From Chitinophagales bacterium (GTDB lineage Bacteria > Bacteroidota > Bacteroidia > Chitinophagales > UBA8649): DNA of 17,661 nucleotides. Positions 7,836-15,080 of this stretch are shown here, piece after piece; position 1 is the stretch's first letter; every line of letters starts with the position of its first letter. The stretch lies in assembly GCA_020635975.1 (NCBI GenBank), contig JACJYT010000022.1, forward strand, positions 1 to 17,661, in the 5' to 3' direction. The notes under the pieces were generated by a model. That model did no database searches, was not told the origin of the DNA, and worked only from the letters and a program-made list of their open reading frames with translations. Made by a program: the position numbers and the translations under genes.

Positions 7836-8540
7836 TTAGCAGATTAATAGCAAACGTTTTTCTCCTACTTTCTCTAAAGGTGCGCGATGAACACAGGGAG
7901 CTACGGCACTTTCTGGATGCTCGATGGCTAATTTCCATAAATTCCCTATACCTAAGCTAGTAGCTTGAGTATTTTCTAAAACTTGGTAATGTAAATCGAA
8001 AAAATTCTCGCTCAAGAAAGCATCAAAACCTTCATCGTCGCCTTCAAATACCTCTCGTAGTTGAGCTCTGATTTCTGGAATTAGAATCTTTTGTTTTGCT
8101 TCAGCATTTGCAATGATTTCACTTGCTTCTCCATGGTAGGTGCAAAGAAAGGTTTCACTAGGAATTGGCGATCTATCCACATGGAATGAGTAGACGTCTC
8201 TTGGAAAGAAAGGAAAGCTATGGTCTCTTTCATAGGATTGAATTAAGTTTAGGACAGGAGCTGCGCCATGTGCCTTTAATCTTTGAAGATCTTGGAGTAG
8301 AATTGCTCTAGCTTGCTTTCCCGCCTCACTTAAATCTAAAGCAAGCAAATCTTCTGGTTCCAACTCTCGCATATTTTCTGAGAGTTCTAGTTGATTTATT
8401 AGCTCCGAGAAATCTCCGCTAAGATCCCGTTTCCAACAAATAGCATTTACTTCGCCTTGAAAGCTACATTCAATTAAGGCCTCAAAGCTTGAAACAAGTT
8501 GTACTTGATTCTGCATGCTGACTAAGTTAGATTTCTTCAA
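7836..8540 (-). CDS. DUF1826-like protein, possible metal-dependent double-stranded beta-helix fold
   Basis: A 234-residue soluble protein. The C-terminal half carries the pattern I associate with DUF1826 (PF08856): YSFHVDRSPIPSETFLCTYHGEAS (His120-x-Asp122, CTYxG) and CVHRAPLEKVGEKRLLLIC (His218, Arg229). An HxD...His...Arg arrangement is also the ligand set of 2-oxoglutarate/Fe(II) oxygenases, so a metal-binding jelly-roll is a reasonable inference, not a demonstration. By recall, DUF1826 genes in Proteobacteria often sit with zinc-homeostasis genes; nothing here supports that link directly. It follows the MarC-family gene by 31 bp on the same strand and is probably co-transcribed with it. 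An alternative Met at residue 9 could be the true start. Confidence 0.62.
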   Translation of the reverse strand: MKKSNLVSMQNQVQLVSSFEALIECSFQGEVNAICWKRDLSGDFSELINQLELSENMRELEPEDLLALDLSEAGKQARAILLQDLQRLKAHGAAPVLNLIQSYERDHSFPFFPRDVYSFHVDRSPIPSETFLCTYHGEASEIIANAEAKQKILIPEIRAQLREVFEGDDEGFDAFLSENFFDLHYQVLENTQATSLGIGNLWKLAIEHPESAVAPCVHRAPLEKVGEKRLLLIC

Positions 8541-8571
8541 GGCTAGTTATTAAAAGGTAAAGAAATGCAGC

Positions 8572-9186
8572 CTAATTCGCGAAATTGAAATAGCTGTGTA
8601 TGCCACTTAAAATACTCTGAACTGCATAAGAAGCTAATATAAGTCCCATTATTTTACTAATTACGGTAATTCCATAATTCCCAATCTTTTCTTGCAAATG
8701 ATTCGCAGCGAGTAAGATCAAGCAAGTTAAGAAAATAACAAGAAGCACTAGAGCAGTTGTAATGCTTTGCTGTTTAATGGAGTATAAATGGTTGTCAGTC
8801 ATCAATACGACCGCCATAATAGCGCCAGGTGAGGCGATGGAAGGAATGGCAATAGGAAAAACAGTTACGTGTTTATAATCTGTAATTTCACTTTTTTCTT
8901 GAGCTGGTTTTCCGTTTCCAAATATCATGCTTAGTGCAAATAGAAACAGAATAAGTCCGCCTGAAATTTGAAAGGCATCCAGCGATACAGACATGCCACT
9001 TAGTATGATTTGCCCTAGAACTATAAAGAAAAGTAGAATTAGAAATGCTATAATAGAAGCCCTAATGGCAATCTTTTTCTTGTGAATTAAATCAAATTCT
9101 TTGGTTGCTTCGAGATAAACTGGAATGGTGCCAATGGGGTCTATTACAGCAAAAATGAGAAATATTGTTGTTAGAATTTCAATCAT
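8572..9186 (-). CDS. MarC family (UPF0056) inner-membrane protein
   Basis: This 204-residue protein has six hydrophobic segments and the family's conserved start (FLIFAVIDPIGTIPVYLE, residues 9-26), followed by SGGLILFLFALSMIFG (75-90) and FPIAIPSIASPGAIMAVVL (110-128), all diagnostic of MarC/YchE/YhgN proteins. Length is normal (about 200-220). The E. coli MarC was once tied to multiple antibiotic resistance, but that role was not confirmed; the transported substrate is unknown. A TATCTTTA element at 9204-9211 (minus strand) may be its -7 box. The gene is separated from the upstream tRNA-like gene by that gene's own terminator and probably leads a two-gene unit with the DUF1826-like gene. 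Confidence 0.92.
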   Translation of the reverse strand: MIEILTTIFLIFAVIDPIGTIPVYLEATKEFDLIHKKKIAIRASIIAFLILLFFIVLGQIILSGMSVSLDAFQISGGLILFLFALSMIFGNGKPAQEKSEITDYKHVTVFPIAIPSIASPGAIMAVVLMTDNHLYSIKQQSITTALVLLVIFLTCLILLAANHLQEKIGNYGITVISKIMGLILASYAVQSILSGIHSYFNFAN

Positions 9187-9273
9187 TATTAGTTGTTTTG
9201 CTGTAAAGATACACCGAGATTTTTAAGACATCTTAGTTAGGAGCAAATCTTCTTCAATTTGTGTTAGAGGATT

Positions 9274-9307
9274 AAAAAACATAAAGCCCCCTATAAAGGA
9301 GGCTTTA
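9274..9307 (-). terminator. Rho-independent terminator of the tRNA-like gene
   Basis: On the minus strand an 11-position stem (9297-9307 with 9282-9292, one mismatch) closes a 4-nt loop and is followed, after two bases, by six U (complement of 9274-9279). It lies 6 nt after the 3' end of the tRNA-like gene. The plus strand has no T run after the hairpin, so it acts for minus-strand transcription. Confidence 0.82.
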
Positions 9308-9313
9308 AACTTG

Positions 9314-9424
9314 CTGCTGAGGTAGGATTCGAACCTACATAAGGGGGTTAGTTACCTTGTAATTTGTCCCCAAATCCTTACCCTCGAGACAGGAGGGCAT
9401 GTCTGCCAATTTCATCACCCAGCA
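9314..9424 (-). tRNA. tRNA-like gene, anticodon GUC, class II-like body with a 42-nt variable region
   Basis: Read on the minus strand, the 111-nt transcript folds as a full cloverleaf. The acceptor stem is TGCTGGG with CTCAGCA (7 pairs, one G-U). U8 and G9 follow, then a 3-bp D stem (ATG/CAT) with a GG-containing loop. The anticodon stem is CCCTC/GAGGG with loop CTGTCTC, giving anticodon GUC. The T arm is GTAGG-TTCGAAT-CCTAC and the discriminator is G73. CCA is not encoded. The D-arm (AAATTGGCAGACAT) matches tRNA-Leu genes, but the anticodon, G73, G2-C71 and C38 are tRNA-Asp features. The variable region is 42 nt: TAAGG/CCTTA closes it, and two inner hairpins are possible (ATTTG-GGGA-CAAAT and GGT-AACTA-ACC). 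U37 is unusual, since purine is normal. All helices are intact and a terminator follows, which argues against a decayed gene. Charging and function are unknown. Confidence 0.75.
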
Positions 9425-9486
9425 TTGTGTATGTTTGTAAAACAAAGATCTACACTATTGTGAATAAACTAAATTTTATTCTATTA

Positions 9487-9519
9487 TTTGTTTAAATTTT
9501 TAGATATTGTTTACATTTG
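9487..9519 (+). promoter_or_regulatory. Bacteroidota-type promoter for the Lrp/AsnC gene
   Basis: TTTG at 9487-9490 and TACATTTG at 9512-9519 match the -33 (TTTG) and -7 (TAnnTTTG) elements with a 21-bp spacer. Transcription would start near 9526, about 39 bp before the ATG at 9565. The surrounding 9440-9560 stretch is extremely AT-rich, as is usual for Lrp-family autoregulated promoters, though no operator can be defined. Confidence 0.6.
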
Positions 9520-9564
9520 TTAGTATAAATCTAAATATTATTCTAAAAATGTAAATCTTTATGT

Positions 9565-10020
9565 ATGAAAATTGAATTAGATTCAATCGATAAGGGCATA
9601 CTCAATCTCCTTCAAGAAAATTCTAAGATGCCATATGCGGATATAGGGAAGCTCCTTCATGCCTCAGCGGGTACAATTCATGCTAGAATAAAAAAAATGG
9701 AGCGACTTGGTATTATTCAAAAAATGGATATTCAAATCAATTATGCATTGCTTGGGTACGATATCACTTGCTTTATTGGCATTTATCTAAATCGAAGTAG
9801 CCACTACGATATGGCGTTGAAAAAACTAAAAGAGATTAAAGAGATTATTGATTTGCATTATACAACCGGTCAATATAGTATGTTTGCTAAGCTTATCCTT
9901 AAAGATACCAATCATTTAAGGGAAGTGCTTCATGATAAAATTCAAAAAATTGATGGTATTCAAAGAACGGAAACCCTTTTATCTTTGAATCAAAGCATCA
10001 GTAGAAAATTAGTTCTCTAA
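9565..10020 (+). CDS. Lrp/AsnC family transcriptional regulator
   Basis: A 151-residue protein of normal length for the family. The N-terminal winged helix-turn-helix covers about residues 6-60 (IDKGILNLLQENSKMPYADI, then GKLLHASAGTIHARIKKMER LGII), with the recognition helix at about 34-46. A linker strand (DIQINYALLGYD) leads to the RAM/AsnC ligand-binding domain (about 66-145) with the alternating beta-alpha-beta pattern (ITCFIGIYLN, LHYTTGQYSMFAKLIL, IQRTETLLSL). Members form octamers and control amino-acid metabolism genes in response to an amino-acid effector; the effector here is unknown. It has a good promoter of its own, is divergent from the tRNA-like gene, and its end overlaps the convergent phosphatase gene by 12 bp. 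Confidence 0.93.
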   Translation: MKIELDSIDKGILNLLQENSKMPYADIGKLLHASAGTIHARIKKMERLGIIQKMDIQINYALLGYDITCFIGIYLNRSSHYDMALKKLKEIKEIIDLHYTTGQYSMFAKLILKDTNHLREVLHDKIQKIDGIQRTETLLSLNQSISRKLVL

Positions 10021-10671
10021 GGAAGAAGGTAGATCTTCAGGGTGCACCTCCTCATGTAAAAATGTTATTTCCTTCGTTTTTTCATTAAAATGCATGGCGC
10101 TAAGTTTTCCCCCATAAACACAAGCCGTGTCTATATTCCAAGAATTGCTTTCTTTGCTATAAATTGGACCTTCTTTAATTGGCGTATGTCCATGAACTTG
10201 TATTTTGTTCATGTTTTTTAGTGCTTTTCTTGTCCATAAAATGCCATGTTCTCTTTCTTCTTTATCTAGTGCAGAAGGATGATCGCATATTCCAGCATGA
10301 CTAACTAGGATATCCTCATTTTGCCAAACAAGAGGCAGGTGTTCCATCCAAGCTAGGTCGTCTACCAAACTAAACGCACTTTCGGCATATTGCAAAATAG
10401 TTTCTTCGCCCATTTGGTTAAACCAATACTGTTTTCCATCTGGCTTCATTTGTTTAGTAGCTTCAAACTCGTGGTTCCCCATCAGTACAATGGTGTCGGG
10501 GTACTTAAATTGAATTTGTCGGACGTAGTGAACGGTTTCAGGAGAAAAAGCCCCTCGGTCAATTAAATCACCAACAAATACAAGTTGGTCGCTAGAAAAA
10601 TTACAATGTTGCAATAGTGCTTTAAGCGTATTAAAACAGCCATGCACATCCCCTACTATAAATGTATTCAT
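10009..10671 (-). CDS. Calcineurin-like metallophosphoesterase (PrpA/PphA-type phosphatase)
   Basis: A 220-residue enzyme with every metal-binding motif of the PPP/calcineurin-like fold: GDVHG (7-11), GDLIDRG (34-40), GNHE (65-68), SHAG (His125) and the final HGHTP (His160, His162). These bind two metal ions that activate water for phosphoester hydrolysis. The family includes bacterial Ser/Thr protein phosphatases and bis(5'-nucleosyl)-tetraphosphatases; the motifs do not decide between them. No signal peptide or membrane segment is present, so it is cytosolic. The ATG directly follows the subtilase stop codon (TAA then ATG, no gap), implying translational coupling. The 3' end overlaps the Lrp gene by 12 bp. 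Confidence 0.92.
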   Translation of the reverse strand: MNTFIVGDVHGCFNTLKALLQHCNFSSDQLVFVGDLIDRGAFSPETVHYVRQIQFKYPDTIVLMGNHEFEATKQMKPDGKQYWFNQMGEETILQYAESAFSLVDDLAWMEHLPLVWQNEDILVSHAGICDHPSALDKEEREHGILWTRKALKNMNKIQVHGHTPIKEGPIYSKESNSWNIDTACVYGGKLSAMHFNEKTKEITFLHEEVHPEDLPSSLEN

Positions 10672-12462
10672 TTACTCTAAAACGATTAGTTTTTGAAAAT
10701 TTATGCTATTACGATCTTTGATGATATAGCTACCTGAAGTCAAGGATAAAACTCGTTTTTCTTTAGCCAACAAATTTTCAGTTTGAAGCTTTTGCCCCAA
10801 GAGATTGTAAACTTCTAATACTAAAGTTTCATTGCTTTTATTTTCTAAAACAAAACTAGCTTTACTCGGGTTAGGGTAAGCAATAAAGCTTAGTTCTTCT
10901 ATGCTAGTAGCATGTATGCCTACAGTACTTACATAAGTTGCAGCAAGTTGTAGTGCTTTATAGGCATTTACTCTACCATGCCCAACCTCTATATTCCAAG
11001 TTCCATGAATGCCGATAGAATCATAGAGATAGTTCGCTACTCTATCTGCACTAATATTTAAAATGGCTTTTACATCACGAGCATGAAAATCGGGATTAAT
11101 AGCCAAAATTAATGCTCCTACACCTGCAGCATTAGGGCAAGCGGCACTTGTACCATTAAAGGTGTAGGTGTAAGCATTGTTGCTATAGCCTCCAGATCCG
11201 CTTACATCCGTTGTTGTTATTCTAACACCCGGGGCCATAATGTCTAGACTATAGCCATAGCTGCTACCCCAATCTTCTGGCGAACAATCGTTAGGATTTT
11301 TTCTTTCGTCGCACATGGAACTTGCCCCAATCGCAATGGTTTCATTTAAATCTGCAGGCCAAAGAACATCATCGATATCATCATTCCCTGCCGAAAAAAA
11401 CATCGCTATACCTCTACCTCCTCGAGCAGAACTAAATGCCTCCGCAATTTCCGCGTCTATTATAGCGGTGTTTACTCCGAGTGCACTTATAAAAAGTGGA
11501 CTTAAGCCTGCGGAAGTACTCATAATATCCGCATCAGCTACTCGCCATGCATAAGCCGAGCCACTTAGAAGAGCATCGGTGTTAGTAGTAGCTTGAATGC
11601 CTATACCTGGGCCATAATCTTGATAATAAAAGATACGAATCGGTATGATTTTAGAACGATAAGCAATACCAATTCCGCCAAGATTATTGTCGCCAACTGC
11701 TGCAATAATTCCAGCACAAGCGGTACCATGACCATCACTACTAAAGTTTAAACTTGGATAACCTCTAGTATCATTTACACCGTTTGCAAAAGCATCGTAG
11801 CCAGCAAGTAGGTTCAACATTAAATCTTCATGTAAAGTATCAACCCCACTATCTAAAACGGCAACTTTTATGGTATCGCTTCCTGTTGTAATTTGCCATG
11901 CCGAATCTACTTGCATATCTGCGTCTGGTGTGCCTCCACTTTGAATGGCACTTCCAACATTTTCAATAGACCACTGCCTATTGTATAAGGGGTCGTTAAC
12001 CGTGGCGTCAAGAGTAAAGACCTGTTTGAAGCTTACTTGTTCTACAGCGGCATGGTTTTCTAAATGCTTAACCATTTCGCTCAACTCTTCTTCCGTTTCT
12101 GTTGTAGCAATATAGTAGTATAAGTTAGGTATAAGCTTGTGTGCTTTTAGTTCAAGATTTAAGCTAAGTGATTCTTCTTCAACTTTAAGTTTTATTAGTA
12201 AAGTGTTGGTGTTGAATGCTATATGATTTTTATAGCTCTTTAATTTGGAATAATAACAAAGTCCTTCTAGTGCTTGTTCTTCCCCTTCTACAAGAATATA
12301 ATTTTCAAAACTTAGACTAGCAAGAATACTTAGCTTGCCATTTGACTCTTTATCTTTTAGTGAGTTCAAAATTTGTGAGTCGCAAATTTGCACTGCAAAA
12401 AATTCGGCTTTTAAAAACAAGCTAAGCGACAACATAACTAGGCTGGTAAAAATATATTTCAT
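10672..12462 (-). CDS. Subtilisin-family (S8) serine protease with T9SS type A sorting domain
   Basis: A 596-residue secreted protease. Signal peptide: residues 1 to about 19. An N-terminal prodomain-like region (about 20-150) precedes the catalytic domain, which has the full triad: Asp204 (VAVLDSGVD), His245 (SSDGHGTACAG) and Ser439 (FNGTSAACPNAAG), plus the oxyanion Asn360 (FSAGN). The last about 70 residues (FIAYPNPSKASFVLE, EVYNLLGQKL, SGSYIIK, FQKLIVLE) form the type A C-terminal domain recognised by the type IX secretion system. The protein is therefore exported through the outer membrane, and the domain is normally removed or anchored to surface lipid. The substrate is unknown; nutrient proteins or surface maturation are both possible. 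A TATCTTTA element at 12478-12485 (minus strand) may be the -7 box. Confidence 0.93.
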   Translation of the reverse strand: MKYIFTSLVMLSLSLFLKAEFFAVQICDSQILNSLKDKESNGKLSILASLSFENYILVEGEEQALEGLCYYSKLKSYKNHIAFNTNTLLIKLKVEEESLSLNLELKAHKLIPNLYYYIATTETEEELSEMVKHLENHAAVEQVSFKQVFTLDATVNDPLYNRQWSIENVGSAIQSGGTPDADMQVDSAWQITTGSDTIKVAVLDSGVDTLHEDLMLNLLAGYDAFANGVNDTRGYPSLNFSSDGHGTACAGIIAAVGDNNLGGIGIAYRSKIIPIRIFYYQDYGPGIGIQATTNTDALLSGSAYAWRVADADIMSTSAGLSPLFISALGVNTAIIDAEIAEAFSSARGGRGIAMFFSAGNDDIDDVLWPADLNETIAIGASSMCDERKNPNDCSPEDWGSSYGYSLDIMAPGVRITTTDVSGSGGYSNNAYTYTFNGTSAACPNAAGVGALILAINPDFHARDVKAILNISADRVANYLYDSIGIHGTWNIEVGHGRVNAYKALQLAATYVSTVGIHATSIEELSFIAYPNPSKASFVLENKSNETLVLEVYNLLGQKLQTENLLAKEKRVLSLTSGSYIIKDRNSINFQKLIVLE

Positions 12463-12594
12463 AAGAATTATTTGCCCTAAAGATAAACATTTTAAGAAAA
12501 TGCTAGTATGACTTCGATATAGGCTTTTTAGATCTTCAAAGCTTTTAAAAAACAGAAAATATTCTTATCATTGTAAGCAAAATAAAACACCTTT

Positions 12595-13884
12595 ATGAAA
12601 AACAACAAATTATTATTCCTTGGGCTATTAAGTCTAACATTCTTTGCCTGTAATGATGGCGGTAAAGTAGATCCTAAAGACACAGAATCTATGTATCAAG
12701 CCAGCCCTGAAGAGGTTGAAAAGCTTATCGAAGATTTTATCATGGTGGAAGAAGGTGGTACGATTACTATTCCTGCTGGTTTTTATGATATCAACTCTCA
12801 GTTAATTTTGGATGGCATAAACAATGTGAAAATTATAGGAGCTGGAATGGATGAAACTATATTGTCTTTCAAAAGACTGACTACTGGAGGCGAAGGAATG
12901 AAAATAGTTGGAGATAATGTTCTTTTGCAGGATTTCTCGGTTTATGATGCTCCGGGTGATGGCGTTAAAGCACAACATTGTGATGGGATAACTTTTAGAA
13001 GAGTGAATGCTACTTGGACAAACGGGGATAAATCAAAAAATGGAACTTATGCTATTTACCCTGTACAATGTAAAAATGTTGTTGTAGATGAGTGTATCGC
13101 TTCTCATTCTCGAGATGCTGGAATTTATATTGGTCAAAGTGAAAATATTATCGTTAAAAATTCTGAAGCTTTTGGTAATGTGGCTGGAATAGAAATTGAA
13201 AATTGCGATAATGCAGAAGTTTTCAATAATAATGCACATGATAATGCCGGTGGCGTTCTAGTTTTTAATTTACCAGGTTTAATGAAGGCAGATGCTCGTG
13301 GCACTAAAATTTACGATAATGAAATTGTTAATAATAACCATGAAAATTTTGCTTCTACCTTAGCAGGAAATAATGGTAATGCGGTTACGCAAATTCCACC
13401 CGGATCTGGCGTTATTATTTTGGCAGCCAAAGGTGTTGAGGTTTACAATAACAGAATTAAAGGAAACAAAACTGTTGCAGTTACTGTAGCTAGCTATCAA
13501 ATTACCCAATTCCCTTTCGATACATCTAATGGTTGGTCGCCTTATTCTATTGATATTTATGTTCATGATAACGAATACGAGCGCCCTGCGGCTTTGCCTG
13601 ACATGAGTAAAGAACTTGGACAATTAGTGAGCATGAAAAATGCCCATGGTCCAATGAAAACGCAAGATATCGTTTATGATGGAATTCTAAATCCAGATAG
13701 AGGAACAGATATTACAACTAACCCGATGAATATTTGTTTTAAAGAGCCTCAAATGGAAGATCTACATTTTAACTATTTTGAACTAACTGAAAAAATAAGT
13801 GATATCAAAGCATTTAAAGATTATTCTCCTTTTGTTTGTGAACAAACAATAGAAACAAATGTTTCTCATTTAATGCAACGATAA
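12595..13884 (+). CDS. Parallel beta-helix repeat lipoprotein (TIGR03805-like)
   Basis: A 429-residue lipoprotein: signal MKNNKLLFLGLLSLTFFAC, with lipid-modified Cys19. The mature part starts with a helix and then GGTITIPAGFYDINSQLILD, followed by repeated short strands of right-handed parallel beta-helix coils (NVKIIGAGMDETILSF, GMKIVGDNVLLQDFSVYDA, DGITFRRVNAT, NVVVDECIASHSRDAGIYIG, NIIVKNSEAFGNVAGIEIEN, NAEVFNNNAHDNAGGVLVFN, GVEVYNNRIKGNKTVAV). This fold occurs in polysaccharide lyases and glycoside-binding proteins. By recall it matches TIGR03805, a family usually encoded beside a TIGR03806 diheme cytochrome, which is exactly the arrangement here (next gene 5 bp downstream). No catalytic residue set is recognisable, so the activity is unknown. 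A TATCATTG sequence at 12566-12573 may be its -7 box (one mismatch). Confidence 0.88.
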   Translation: MKNNKLLFLGLLSLTFFACNDGGKVDPKDTESMYQASPEEVEKLIEDFIMVEEGGTITIPAGFYDINSQLILDGINNVKIIGAGMDETILSFKRLTTGGEGMKIVGDNVLLQDFSVYDAPGDGVKAQHCDGITFRRVNATWTNGDKSKNGTYAIYPVQCKNVVVDECIASHSRDAGIYIGQSENIIVKNSEAFGNVAGIEIENCDNAEVFNNNAHDNAGGVLVFNLPGLMKADARGTKIYDNEIVNNNHENFASTLAGNNGNAVTQIPPGSGVIILAAKGVEVYNNRIKGNKTVAVTVASYQITQFPFDTSNGWSPYSIDIYVHDNEYERPAALPDMSKELGQLVSMKNAHGPMKTQDIVYDGILNPDRGTDITTNPMNICFKEPQMEDLHFNYFELTEKISDIKAFKDYSPFVCEQTIETNVSHLMQR

Positions 13885-13889
13885 ATTTC

Positions 13890-14969
13890 ATGTTAACGAA
13901 TAGAATAAAGATTTCCATTGCCTCCCTAGTCGGCTTGCTTATTTTTTTAATTGCTTGTAATTCTTCAAGTCCACTTGTGCAGAAAAGTCCAAATGATATA
14001 GATTTTGCACAAATTCCTTATCCACTGCTTTCGGATTATGGATTTTTTATTGGAGAAATGAAAGATTTAGTTGCCAACGAAAGGGTACTACTTTATGAAC
14101 CCTCTTCTACCCTGTTTACGGATTACGCGGAAAAGTCGAGGTTTGTTTGGATGGCCGAAGGCGCTAGTGCAAGCATCATGGATAATACATGGCAAGAAAT
14201 TGATTTTCCAGATAAGTCGGTTTTGATTAAAAACTTTTATTATCCAGACGCAGATGGTGGTTCGAGAATAGTGGAGACTAGACTTCTTGTAAAGCATGAA
14301 GGCAAATGGAATGCTTACCCTTATTTATGGAATGAAGATCAAAAAGACGCAGTTTATAAAATGACTGGAGCCATGCTTCCATTGGCCTTTACAGATAGCT
14401 ATGGAAGACACCATGAAATTGATTACCTCCAACCGAATAAGAACCAATGTAAATCTTGTCATAATCAGAATGAAGAATTCAAACCTATTGGACCAAAGGC
14501 AAGAAACCTAAATTGGGACTTAGATTATGGTAATGGAGAACTTAAAAATCAGTTGCAAAAATGGCAAGAGATGGGTTACTTAAATAATTTTACTGCCGCT
14601 GAGAACTATCAAAGTATTCCAAGTTATAAGCATGAGGATGTAGACTTAAACTTTAGAGCAAGAGCCTATTTAGATGCTAATTGCGCTTATTGTCATAATC
14701 CACTCGGACCAGGAAGTACTTCAGGCTTGATGTTGAGTTATGAAGTTAGTGATAGCAGTCAATTAGGTTATTTTAAGACCCCGGTAGCCGCTGGTTTAGG
14801 CGCTGGTCCGCATACTTTTGATATTTATCCGAGCAAAGCAGATTCTTCAATAATTGTTTACCGAATGAATTCTAGCGAAGCTGGTGTTATGATGCCAGAA
14901 TTAGGCAGGGTAATGATAGACCAAGAAGGCTTAGACTTGGTAAGTGCTTGGATTAATGCTATGAAATAG
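13890..14969 (+). CDS. Diheme c-type cytochrome lipoprotein (TIGR03806 / SO2930 family)
   Basis: This 359-residue protein has a lipoprotein signal (LIFLIAC, Cys23) and two covalent heme c sites, CKSCH (187-191) and CAYCH (265-269). GVMMPELGR (332-340) probably supplies a Met axial ligand. The roughly 150 residues before the first heme contain conserved-looking segments (FVWMAEGASASIM, VLIKNFYY, VETRLLVKHEGKW) with no known enzymatic motif. By recall the whole protein fits TIGR03806, now called SO2930-family diheme cytochrome. It is the co-transcribed partner of the beta-helix lipoprotein (5-bp gap). Both would be anchored to the same envelope face, so electron transfer linked to a beta-helix-bound polymer or substrate is an attractive but unproven idea. 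Confidence 0.9.
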   Translation: MLTNRIKISIASLVGLLIFLIACNSSSPLVQKSPNDIDFAQIPYPLLSDYGFFIGEMKDLVANERVLLYEPSSTLFTDYAEKSRFVWMAEGASASIMDNTWQEIDFPDKSVLIKNFYYPDADGGSRIVETRLLVKHEGKWNAYPYLWNEDQKDAVYKMTGAMLPLAFTDSYGRHHEIDYLQPNKNQCKSCHNQNEEFKPIGPKARNLNWDLDYGNGELKNQLQKWQEMGYLNNFTAAENYQSIPSYKHEDVDLNFRARAYLDANCAYCHNPLGPGSTSGLMLSYEVSDSSQLGYFKTPVAAGLGAGPHTFDIYPSKADSSIIVYRMNSSEAGVMMPELGRVMIDQEGLDLVSAWINAMK

Positions 14970-15050
14970 TGGAATCAAGTTCTTGGTTCTCCAAGAGACT
15001 AGTTTCTAGATGCTTTCATTATTTGCTGTAAAAGCTAGGAAAACTTTTCT

Positions 15051-15058
15051 TATATTTG
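15051..15058 (+). promoter_or_regulatory. -7 box upstream of the first paralogous secreted gene
   Basis: TATATTTG matches TAnnTTTG exactly and lies 22 bp before the ATG at 15081. The nearest TTTG (15022-15025) is 25 bp upstream of it, longer than the usual spacer, so the -33 element is doubtful. Confidence 0.45.
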
Positions 15059-15080
15059 GCTTTAGCTAAATATACCCCCA

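Noticed and set aside
9314..9424. tRNA-Sec or a tRNA interrupted by an intron
   Set aside because: The anticodon is GUC rather than UCA, the acceptor/T arm layout is 7/5 rather than the 8/5 of bacterial Sec, and the anticodon loop is an intact 7 nt. The extra length lies wholly in the variable region and has no group I intron features that I can see.
11315..11554. Plus-strand ORF inside the subtilase gene
   Set aside because: It lies wholly antisense to the catalytic domain, with no recognisable protein pattern; a shadow frame.
14980..14997. Hairpin TTCTTGG-TTCT-CCAAGAG after the cytochrome gene as terminator
   Set aside because: The 7-bp stem is real but no T run follows, so an intrinsic terminator is not supported.
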